Shown: in pieces, positions 1 to 7,115 of the stretch
Position numbering within the stretch: position 1 is the first letter of the stretch
Layout of the letters: each line of letters starts with the position of its first letter
Source: Ruminococcus flavefaciens
GTDB lineage: Bacteria > Bacillota > Clostridia > Oscillospirales > Ruminococcaceae
Direction of reading: 5' to 3'
Length of the DNA stretch: 64,000 bases
Assembly: GCF_900108555.1 (NCBI RefSeq)
Contig: NZ_FNWV01000001.1
Span: 1-64,000, forward strand
The notes under the pieces: generated by a model
Databases searched by the model: none
Told to the model about the DNA's origin: nothing
Seen by the model: the letters and a program-made list of their open reading frames with translations, nothing else
Made by a program: the position numbers and the translations under genes

Positions 1-437
1 AACATTACAGGATACTTCTTGCTTGAATTATAGTTTGGAGGCAGGATTACGTTACAAGTCTTCTGTTTGCCTGTGTATTTGCACATATAGGTCTTTTTCT
101 CGACCTTGCACTGACTTGTCTTTTCAACGCCGCTTGGAACGGTTGTAGGCATATCGTTCTTGATCTCAGCATTGAGACCTGACTTAGCATTGCCGCCGTT
201 ACCTGCGTCACTGCCGATCTCAGCACCGCCGCCGTTGAAGCCGCCTGCAAATCCGCTCCAATCCATGCCGCCTCCGTTGCCGCCCCAGCCACCGAAGCCG
301 CCGCCTACATTGCCTTCTGTAACACTGCCTGTGTCAATATTACCTACAGCAGCTGAAGATGAAAATGGTACGCTTGCTGCGATCATCATTGCGGATACGG
401 TTCCGCTGATGATCTTTTTCATTCTTGAATTTTTCAC
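1..437 (-). CDS. Secreted esterase, CE1/esterase-D-like, C-terminally truncated by the window edge
   Basis: Only about 145 N-terminal residues are in the window; the frame runs open through base 1. The protein begins with a signal peptide (MKKIISG... ending near SSSAA), followed by a Gly/Asn-rich linker to about residue 75. The start of a folded domain follows, with CNVILPPNYNSSKKYPVM near the edge. That phrase is typical of the first strand of CE1-type esterases (feruloyl or acetyl-xylan esterases and esterase D relatives), so an extracellular carbohydrate esterase is likely. The catalytic Ser-Asp-His would lie outside the window. I chose the GTG at 437-435 because an AGGAGT site (449-444) sits six bases upstream; the ATG at 422-420, five codons later, has no good site. 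No dockerin is visible in this part. Family call is inference from one short motif plus architecture. Confidence 0.6.
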   Translation of the reverse strand, partial: MKNSRMKKIISGTVSAMMIAASVPFSSSAAVGNIDTGSVTEGNVGGGFGGWGGNGGGMDWSGFAGGFNGGGAEIGSDAGNGGNAKSGLNAEIKNDMPTTVPSGVEKTSQCKVEKKTYMCKYTGKQKTCNVILPPNYNSSKKYPVM

Positions 438-463
438 TTCATTCACTCCTTTATTTTTTGTGT

Positions 464-522
464 CCTGAGTCAAATGCTGTATAAGCCTCAATCAGCACGA
501 ACAGGACGATGATCCACTCAGG
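464..522 (-). promoter_or_regulatory. Nested hairpin in the leader of the esterase gene
   Basis: Perfect outer stem CCTGAGT (464-470) with ACTCAGG (516-522), and inner stem TGCTG (475-479) with CAGCA (493-497). It sits about 15 bases upstream of the ribosome site of the gene starting at 437, inside a predicted leader of roughly 235 nt. Function unknown. Confidence 0.4.
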
Positions 523-680
523 AAAAAGCCAATTTAATGTTTTATTGAGAAACAGAGGGAAACGGCTATATCCAAAGTGAAAAAAACGAAACAGGTTATT
601 GTGCCTTATCATTTACACCAAAAGTTGCATTTATAACAACTATTTGTAAGATTTACACAATATCTTTAATATAAATATAC

Positions 681-746
681 ATTATATATCTATAAAAGTA
701 AAGGCGTATTTTACAATTCGGCAATTTTTGGTCACAATTCAGCAAT
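681..746 (-). promoter_or_regulatory. Candidate activator-dependent promoter with 21-bp-pitch direct repeats
   Basis: Two near-identical 13-mers, ACAATTCGGCAAT (713-725) and ACAATTCAGCAAT (734-746), lie exactly 21 bp apart. Just downstream on the minus strand is a perfect -10 TATAAT (686-681), but the -35 position (709-704) reads ATACGC, far from consensus. A weak -35 next to two helically phased repeats suggests an activator site driving the gene that starts at 437. The rest of 523-870 is A+T-rich with no gene I can support. Confidence 0.5.
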
Positions 747-870
747 AAACGGTCAACAAAAATGTAATATTTTACACCATAAAGCTTGATTATAGCAATA
801 TTTTGATATTCATTTCTTTTTTGGAAATATTATGTTCATTTTTCACTATTATCTTACAAAATAATGCACA

Positions 871-900
871 AAAAAACACCTGCCGAAACAGGTGCTAAAA
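871..900 (-). terminator. Intrinsic terminator after the GH9-dockerin gene
   Basis: Stem CACCTG/CAGGTG (877-882 and 889-894) followed on the minus strand by a run of T. It lies 40 bases past the GH9 stop codon and would also work weakly in the other direction. Confidence 0.8.
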
Positions 901-939
901 AATAATTATATGATAAAATATTTTTTAAAAATCTCAAGC

Positions 940-3912
940 TTACTTGATTTCTAAACCGAGAAGCATTTTCTGTATCGTCTGTGCATCACCAACAGTCAGA
1001 CCGTCGCCGTTAATATCACCATTCGCCATTCCCTGTGCAGTAAGGTGTGTTTCGGCTGTACCGTTTTCACCATACTTATTCGGATTTGCAAGAGCTTGCA
1101 TAATAAGAACTGCATCGCTCATATCCACATCACCGTCACAGTTAACATCGCCTGCTTTTGTAACTTTAATTGCAGGAGCAGTTGTATTTTCGGTTACTGT
1201 CGATGTAATAACAGTTGTAGTGGTGGTAGTATTTGTTGTTGAAGAAGTTGTCGTTGTAGTTACCTCCGAAGCTTTTTTGACAGCTTCCTCAAAGAAATCT
1301 ATATTCCATACAAATCCTGCCTGCCATTCAAGAGCAGTACTGTTGACTGACCAAGCTTCAATAGAATCGGTATAGCATTTCTGATTAGGTGTTTCTCCAT
1401 ACTTTAAACCCAACAAACGCACATACGGATCATATAAGAATGAACAAGGTCCGCCTACCATTATGCCATCAGGAGCTTTCGGATATTCCTTGTCTAACTC
1501 ATAGATCCAGTATTCACTTTCAGGATACTGTGCATGATAAGATCCACAGCCTGTAACATATGAGAAACCAAGGGCATTTCTTCCAAATATGTAGTCCATA
1601 GCCTGTAAAGCACCGTTGAGATACTTTGTGTCACCTGTTGCATCATATGCATAAGCCATTATCATTGCGTTATCGGTAACATCACTGTTTGAGCCGTAAT
1701 CATATCCTTTAGAATAAGAAGCTCCAAAAATATCCTCAATACTAACGTATCTGCATGGTACACCCATAGCACCATTTTTTACATCGTTTTCATAGTCAAT
1801 AAAGACATCAGCTGCACTCTTGAGACTTGTTTTTATCTCAGACTTGTCAGTTTCGGAAATCTTGTCGCTCAGATAAAGTGAAAGTGTACCGAAAGTGCCT
1901 TTATTGTCATTGTCAAAGGAAACAAATTTTTCATTCGTATTTACAGTCGTAATATAGTTAGGAACTCCAAAAGCCTTAATACCATTTGATTCGACTGTTC
2001 CGTCATATTTCTTCAAATATTCGTAATACGTCTTATCACCTGTTGTTGCAAAAAGCTCACACGCAGCCCAGTATGATTCATCATCAACATCGTTATTTAC
2101 ACGACCAAGATCAGCCCACGGCTTGTAAGTATACTCCGTAAGATCATCGTCGGGCGTTTTATTTTTCAATTCTTCCTGACGCTTCATAACAGCTTCCCAT
2201 GACTTCTGAGCATGGTCAAGGCACTCCTTGGCAAAATCATCATCAACGCCCTTCCACAGACGAGCAGCCTGTGCTGCGCAGGCGATCATGTTAAATGTTG
2301 CACCGTATGAAGGTGGGCTGATGATACGCGGAGCTTTTTCATAGTCGTTGCCGATATAATCCAATGGAATATACGGAGAAGGCAGAGCTCTTTCTTCCTG
2401 CACCTGATCGTAAACGAAATCCGAATAGTTTTTGCCCCATACGCTATCCTTTTCGGGATCAACTATCATTCTGAACATGAATTCCAGTTCGTATCTTGCC
2501 TCATCAAGAATATCAGGAGTATCAGTGCAGTTTATACTCTTTCCATCAGATAACTGATACTTTTCGGGAACAGTCATGGTCTTTCCGTCAGCCCACTTAC
2601 TGTCAGTACCATTTTTCTTTGATCTCTCATACATATTCTGAAGAAGCCACAACGCTGTACCGCCGCTAACAACGCTTTTAGCGTAATCATTCGTTTCATA
2701 CCAGCCGCCCGAAACGTTGATGCTGATGTCCTTATCGATCGGTCCGATACTACCATATTTATAAAATCTGCTTAACCAACTGGACTGTACATAAGCAATA
2801 TCATTATTATTGATATCCCTATGCGCAAGCTTTTTAGTATCGCCCGATGTTATATATTTTTCTTCCGTATTATTGCCGGAACGATTAAGATAATAGTAAT
2901 TGAGTGCGTTTTTTAGCACTCCGTCATAGATATCATCACCAATTCTGAACTCATGACTGATGTTTAGAGTATTTTTGTCATCACTGCCGACAACTACAGT
3001 GTAAACGCCCGGTGTTTTAAACTTTGAGAAATCAACTATATGACAATATTCCCCTGCCATTTCATCAAAACCAACAGGTTCTGTCTTACCGCTGTAAACA
3101 GTTTTACCGTCCTTATCTACTACCTTGAAATCAGTTGCTTCTACTTCTTTTTCAGTAGCATAAGTTGCTTTTTTATCCGCGTTTGTAAAATATCCCATTT
3201 GATTTATGCGTACATTATTTCTTGGAGTAACACCAATTTCAGGCGTACCTACATATCCGCAGCCATTATAATTATGTTCCTCTTCACAGGTAAGACAATC
3301 TATCGACATATCATCGAACCATATCTCGTCACCAGCCTCGGCATTACCAAAAAAGTTACTGCCCCTTGCATACATGAAAGTCCACTGACAACCATCGAGA
3401 TCCTGAGTAGGCTTGAATATACCTTCATAAGTCTGCCATTCAGTTGAAAGTTTTACAGCTTTAGACGGCCATCTTCCGTCCATATGAGGCCCCATATGCA
3501 TATTATTTTCTTCGCCGTCAAGTTCAAAGTACTCTTCCATACCGTTGAGAGTTCCAATATATGAGCAAAGTTCCATTCCGTTTCTTTTGCTCTTAGCTTT
3601 GAAGCTCACCTTGTACTCGTGACCTTTTTTGAAATTGAGATTTCGGTATTTGAATTGAAGATCCCATTTCTCTTTTTCAGCACCACTGGGAACAATGACC
3701 TTGATATGAAATGTTCCGTCCTCAAGTTCAAAATCCTGCACTGCAGGACTTGCAGATGTTACGTACCACGGCAGAGCTTTTTTTTCAAAAGTGCTCTCTC
3801 CAAGTACCTGAACAGCCGAAGCCTGCATCGGAGCGAAAAATGAAACCGATGATGCTGAGACCATTGCCAGTGACATAATACCTGCGATAATTTTTTTTGT
3901 TTTTAAATGCAT
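940..3912 (-). CDS. Cellulosomal GH9-family protein with CBM4-like module and C-terminal dockerin; active-site motifs altered
   Basis: 990-aa secreted protein. Order: signal peptide (1 to about 33), a CBM4/9-like beta-sandwich (about 35-215, with WFDDMSI), an Ig-like module typical of GH9 theme B (from RINQMGYF near 236), GH9 (alpha/alpha)6 catalytic domain (about 325-885), Thr-rich linker, and type I dockerin (about 920-990, two Ca-binding loops GDVNCDGDVDMSD and GDINGDGLTVGD). The dockerin insert ANPNKYGENGT...GMANGDINGDG is R. flavefaciens-like. The usual GH9 base motif DAGD reads E406-T-N-D409. The usual NEVA acid motif reads N857-S858-T-A, with a Glu only four residues later (E862). The NPHHR substrate motif near 790 is absent. 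The fold and dockerin are clear; canonical endoglucanase activity is doubtful. GGGAGG precedes the ATG. Confidence 0.88.
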   Translation of the reverse strand: MHLKTKKIIAGIMSLAMVSASSVSFFAPMQASAVQVLGESTFEKKALPWYVTSASPAVQDFELEDGTFHIKVIVPSGAEKEKWDLQFKYRNLNFKKGHEYKVSFKAKSKRNGMELCSYIGTLNGMEEYFELDGEENNMHMGPHMDGRWPSKAVKLSTEWQTYEGIFKPTQDLDGCQWTFMYARGSNFFGNAEAGDEIWFDDMSIDCLTCEEEHNYNGCGYVGTPEIGVTPRNNVRINQMGYFTNADKKATYATEKEVEATDFKVVDKDGKTVYSGKTEPVGFDEMAGEYCHIVDFSKFKTPGVYTVVVGSDDKNTLNISHEFRIGDDIYDGVLKNALNYYYLNRSGNNTEEKYITSGDTKKLAHRDINNNDIAYVQSSWLSRFYKYGSIGPIDKDISINVSGGWYETNDYAKSVVSGGTALWLLQNMYERSKKNGTDSKWADGKTMTVPEKYQLSDGKSINCTDTPDILDEARYELEFMFRMIVDPEKDSVWGKNYSDFVYDQVQEERALPSPYIPLDYIGNDYEKAPRIISPPSYGATFNMIACAAQAARLWKGVDDDFAKECLDHAQKSWEAVMKRQEELKNKTPDDDLTEYTYKPWADLGRVNNDVDDESYWAACELFATTGDKTYYEYLKKYDGTVESNGIKAFGVPNYITTVNTNEKFVSFDNDNKGTFGTLSLYLSDKISETDKSEIKTSLKSAADVFIDYENDVKNGAMGVPCRYVSIEDIFGASYSKGYDYGSNSDVTDNAMIMAYAYDATGDTKYLNGALQAMDYIFGRNALGFSYVTGCGSYHAQYPESEYWIYELDKEYPKAPDGIMVGGPCSFLYDPYVRLLGLKYGETPNQKCYTDSIEAWSVNSTALEWQAGFVWNIDFFEEAVKKASEVTTTTTSSTTNTTTTTTVITSTVTENTTAPAIKVTKAGDVNCDGDVDMSDAVLIMQALANPNKYGENGTAETHLTAQGMANGDINGDGLTVGDAQTIQKMLLGLEIK

Positions 3913-3948
3913 TTTTAACCCTCCCTTTTATTTTGCATTTATATCGTA

Positions 3949-3977
3949 ATTATACATTGTTCGGGCAGAATAGTCAA
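3949..3977 (-). promoter_or_regulatory. Sigma-A-type promoter of the GH9-dockerin gene
   Basis: TTGACT (3977-3972), 17-bp spacer, TATAAT (3954-3949) on the minus strand, with the start codon 37 bases downstream of the -10. Confidence 0.8.
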
Positions 3978-3988
3978 GCTTTTTTGCT

Positions 3989-4020
3989 GTTGTGAACAAA
4001 AAGCATAATTTTTTCACAAC
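3989..4020. promoter_or_regulatory. Inverted repeat upstream of the GH9-dockerin promoter
   Basis: GTTGTGAA (3989-3996) and TTCACAAC (4013-4020) are perfect inverted copies with a 16-bp gap. They sit 11 bp upstream of the -35 of the minus-strand promoter, where an activator could bind. The rest of 3913-4386 holds the features at 4182, 4246 and 4307 and no gene. Confidence 0.45.
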
Positions 4021-4181
4021 AATATAGAAATTGGTGATTTCTTCTGATTTATTATATAAACGTTTTAAGTGAGGATTTGACTCAAAATAATATTATCCTG
4101 CATATCAGCTTGATCGAGTTCATAGAAATTTTACATTTTTATCCGCACATACTGCATCTTTTTTCGTTAATCAGTAAAATG

Positions 4182-4202
4182 GCATTTTATGCCATAAAAT
4201 GC
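4182..4202. promoter_or_regulatory. 21-bp perfect palindrome in the divergent intergenic region
   Basis: GCATTTTAT (4182-4190), three-base centre, ATAAAATGC (4194-4202). It lies between the divergent GH9-dockerin gene and the internal-dockerin gene and has no following T-run, so an operator fits better than a terminator. Confidence 0.45.
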
Positions 4203-4245
4203 AAATTATAATGTATGTTTCGATCCTTCGTAAATGCTTAAAAAT

Positions 4246-4299
4246 GCAGTTTACACTAAAAAAATTGCAACTTACCTGTCTAAAAACGCAACTTACCTG
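4246..4299. promoter_or_regulatory. Three direct repeats at 21-bp pitch next to a strong promoter
   Basis: GCAACTTACCTG occurs identically at 4267-4278 and 4288-4299, and a degenerate copy GCAGTTTAC starts at 4246. Starts are spaced 21 and 21 bp. The array ends 7 bp upstream of the -35 at 4307. Two-turn spacing of short direct repeats beside a -35 is the layout used by LytTR-type activators; the bases match their consensus only partly. Confidence 0.6.
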
Positions 4300-4306
4300 A
4301 ATTTGA

Positions 4307-4336
4307 TTGACACGATAACCATTATCATTATATAAT
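4307..4336 (+). promoter_or_regulatory. Promoter of the internal-dockerin gene
   Basis: TTGACA (4307-4312), 18-bp spacer, TATAAT (4331-4336), about 50 bases before the start codon. Confidence 0.8.
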
Positions 4337-4386
4337 CAAAATATACAGCTTTATACTGTTAATTTGAAGAATGGAAGGTGAACATA

Positions 4387-6897
4387 ATGAAACTCTCAAA
4401 GATTATTGCTGCACTAATCGCAGCTGCAACAGCAATTATACCATTTTACGCAGATACTGTAAACGCATTTACAACTGTGAGTGTTTATGCAGAAGACAAA
4501 GCTTATACATATTCAATTCCCGACTGGATTCCCCAAAGCTTTGACGAGGCGATCAGCTTCCGTAATACGTACGGTGCAACTCACATAGGAAATGAGAATG
4601 AAAGTGATCTGCTATGTGTTGTGTTTGAAGAGCCGTCTTACAGTACAAAGAAATACAGCATAAAAAACACGGCAGCACTTCCTGCGGAATACTACCATAA
4701 CGTATTCGTTAACGAAAGTACAGATACTGCATATGAAGTTTTGGCGTATAAAAACGTGTGGACATCAAAGCCTGATTTCAAAATGCAGTTGATATGCGAC
4801 TCGGAAGTGCAGAAGGAATACACTTTTACAAGTATCGGTACACAGGTGTTTGAGACTGATATTTACAGCTGGCTGCCTGACTGCGCTGAAGAATACCGTA
4901 TGTATGATATTACGCACTTTAATGTATCTGTCAAAGATAATTATGTTGTTTTCCTGCTTCCTCATAATGCTGGTACAGCTTATGACTGGACATTGAAAGA
5001 TAAAGGAGAAGAATGCTTTGAGCTTGCAGCGGTCAGCGATTGCAGCACCATATCCACTGTTCCTCTTGACGGAGGAGAGATCAATACTATCTGTGCATAC
5101 AAGGCTGTAAAAGACGGCTATGACAAAATATCCTATGATTTCGGAGCAGTGTATTCAGACGGTAAGGCAGAAGAGACCAGAGCTGCAAACTGTGCAGTCT
5201 TTAACGACGCACAAACAGTTCTTTTATCGGGCGATATGAGAGTCACTCTACTTGACTATGACACAGGCGAACCGATTACATTAGGTAAAGATGAAATACC
5301 CATGCTCTGGACAAATGTGGAGTTCCACTCACCAGAAGGCACAATGTCTACAGGACCTATTCTGGAAGTAAATGCAAATCCTTCCGTAGTGGATCATAGT
5401 ATCAGTGGCTTCTTCAATGCAGATTCTTTTTCATTTGGAATGTGGGAAGCACCTGACGGCTATGAACTGCCCGATAATAGAAGAGATTCAGGCTACTATA
5501 ACGGCACGATCATTCCCGAAGATCAGATGACAGTTACAAGATTTGACAACGGCTCTGCTGATGTTGTTTTCAGACTGAAAAAAGAGCAAGAAGAACTTCC
5601 TGCCGGAGCAACAAGGATAACTCTGTATGACAAGGATACGGGAGAACTAATCCCGAATGAAATTCTTGAGTATCACAACTGGGGATTCGGTACAGATATC
5701 CGTTTCAAAAACGATGATGTACCGGGCGGCTGGATGATGACAGGTCCGATATATATTGTTAGCTCCAATCCGCAGGTCTATGAGACCGATCTTGCAAAGC
5801 TATACAAAAGCGCAGATGTCTTTGAATTTCTGTGCGACGATCAGCCCAAAGTAACACTTCATGAAAATGGCTCAATGGATATTGTGTTCAATACTAAGGT
5901 AAAAGCATCGGGTAATATAAACGGAGACGGTGAATTCACTGTTGCCGATGTGGTCGCATTACAGAAATGGCTGCTCAATACATACGATAAAGAGATCTAC
6001 AGCTGGGGAGAAGCCGACTTTGATCTGGATAATGAGCTGACAGTATTTGATCTCATTCTGATGAGAAAAGAACTTATCAGAAAAAAAACAACGACCTATG
6101 TTGAACCTGACAACCGCACTACAAATGGTTCACCATTACGTGTTATGGTGGACGGTCTGAAATTATATCTTGGACCTGATGAAGGCTATCAAATAATAGA
6201 TCATATTCCCGAGGGAACACGTCTTTATGAACTGGGCTATCAGAATGATAATTCTGTATGGGTGTTCATAGAGTATAAAGGTCAGTACGGATGGGTAAAA
6301 ACAGTTGATGGAGGAAACGAAAATACCACACTTTATTTTGAGCAGTACGTTGATAAGCCTGTTATCTACCTTTATCCCGAAGAGGAGACCGATGTTCATG
6401 TTGAACTTGAACTGACTGAGTCAGAGCTCTCCACAACATATCCGAAGTATAATAACGGCTGGGACGTAACAGCATATCCCGACGGTTCACTTCTTAACAA
6501 GTCTGACGGTACACATCATAAGTATCTTTTCTGGGACAGCGAAAACTGCCGAACAAGATTTGATATGTCAAAGGGATTCTGTGTTGCTGGCAACGATACA
6601 GAAAGCTTCCTCAAGGAAAAGCTCTCTTATATGGGACTTACCGAGGAAGAAATGAACGAGTTCATCGTATACTGGCTGCCGAGAATGGAGCATAACAAGT
6701 ATAATCTAATTTCCTTCCAAGGTAATAGTTATACTGATTCGGCAAAGCTGAATATTTCTCCTAAACCTGACAGTATGCTACGCGTCTTTATGACATATGT
6801 TTCTCTTGATGAAGCTGTTGATATTGAACCTCAGCAATTTAAACCGTTTGAGAGAAATGGTTTTACAGTTGTTGAATGGGGCGGCAGCGAGTTATAA
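4387..6897 (+). CDS. Secreted multidomain protein with an internal dockerin, SH3-like and C-terminal KPVIYLYP domains
   Basis: 836 aa. Signal peptide (about 1-27), then about 500 residues of unassigned beta-rich sequence. It includes two related units, each with DYDTGEPI/DKDTGELI and M(S/M)TGPI(L/Y), so an internal duplication is visible. A dockerin follows at about 515-575 (NINGDGEFTVADVVALQKW, then DFDLDNELTVFDLILMRKEL). After it come an SH3b-like segment (about 590-645, with YGWVKT) and a domain of about 180 residues opening with KPVIYLYPEEETD, which I know from other Firmicute secreted proteins without a firm function. No glycosidase signature is evident. Dockerins are usually terminal, so the central position is odd. 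I start at the ATG at 4387: GGAAGG lies eight bases upstream, whereas the in-frame GTG at 4378 abuts that site. Probably a structural or binding cellulosome component. Confidence 0.8.
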   Translation: MKLSKIIAALIAAATAIIPFYADTVNAFTTVSVYAEDKAYTYSIPDWIPQSFDEAISFRNTYGATHIGNENESDLLCVVFEEPSYSTKKYSIKNTAALPAEYYHNVFVNESTDTAYEVLAYKNVWTSKPDFKMQLICDSEVQKEYTFTSIGTQVFETDIYSWLPDCAEEYRMYDITHFNVSVKDNYVVFLLPHNAGTAYDWTLKDKGEECFELAAVSDCSTISTVPLDGGEINTICAYKAVKDGYDKISYDFGAVYSDGKAEETRAANCAVFNDAQTVLLSGDMRVTLLDYDTGEPITLGKDEIPMLWTNVEFHSPEGTMSTGPILEVNANPSVVDHSISGFFNADSFSFGMWEAPDGYELPDNRRDSGYYNGTIIPEDQMTVTRFDNGSADVVFRLKKEQEELPAGATRITLYDKDTGELIPNEILEYHNWGFGTDIRFKNDDVPGGWMMTGPIYIVSSNPQVYETDLAKLYKSADVFEFLCDDQPKVTLHENGSMDIVFNTKVKASGNINGDGEFTVADVVALQKWLLNTYDKEIYSWGEADFDLDNELTVFDLILMRKELIRKKTTTYVEPDNRTTNGSPLRVMVDGLKLYLGPDEGYQIIDHIPEGTRLYELGYQNDNSVWVFIEYKGQYGWVKTVDGGNENTTLYFEQYVDKPVIYLYPEEETDVHVELELTESELSTTYPKYNNGWDVTAYPDGSLLNKSDGTHHKYLFWDSENCRTRFDMSKGFCVAGNDTESFLKEKLSYMGLTEEEMNEFIVYWLPRMEHNKYNLISFQGNSYTDSAKLNISPKPDSMLRVFMTYVSLDEAVDIEPQQFKPFERNGFTVVEWGGSEL

Positions 6898-6917
6898 TCA
6901 TAAAATGAATATAACAG

Positions 6918-6945
6918 AAAATGCAGTCCAAATGGACTGCATTTT
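6918..6945 (+). terminator. Bidirectional terminator between convergent genes
   Basis: Stem ATGCAGTCC/GGACTGCAT flanked by A-run and T-run, loop of four. It serves the internal-dockerin gene and probably also the micropeptide gene on the opposite strand. Confidence 0.8.
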
Positions 6946-6981
6946 CGCATTTTAAGTTCTCTTTTAAAAATATGATCACAC

Positions 6982-7104
6982 TTAAAAATCGTTTGTACCG
7001 TTAGAGCCTCCAACGTCACTGCCTGCGGGACTTGTAGTGATCACATCATCTGTTTCAAATTCTATTATCTCCATTTTAGGAGATGTATACTCTGATTTAT
7101 TCAT
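6982..7104 (-). CDS. 40-aa micropeptide of the EYxSPxxE...DVITTS type, behind the CotH gene
   Basis: A 40-residue ORF starting ATG at 7104-7102, 11 bases after the CotH stop, with GGAGG placed for initiation, so the two are almost surely co-transcribed and possibly translationally coupled. Visible pattern: charged N-terminus, EYTSP at residues 5-9, MEIIEFETD (11-19), DVITTS (20-25), then a Gly/Ser/Asn-rich tail ending in Asp-Phe. No signal peptide and no Cys. A second gene at 40569-40676 encodes a 35-aa peptide with the same EY(T/I)SP...E..EF...DVITTS pattern, also directly behind a secreted-protein gene. Two independent copies with the same context make translation very likely. I do not know the function. 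Candidate roles include a modified-peptide precursor or a helper for export of the upstream product. Confidence 0.72.
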   Translation of the reverse strand: MNKSEYTSPKMEIIEFETDDVITTSPAGSDVGGSNGTNDF

Positions 7105-7115
7105 TTTTTCCTCCA

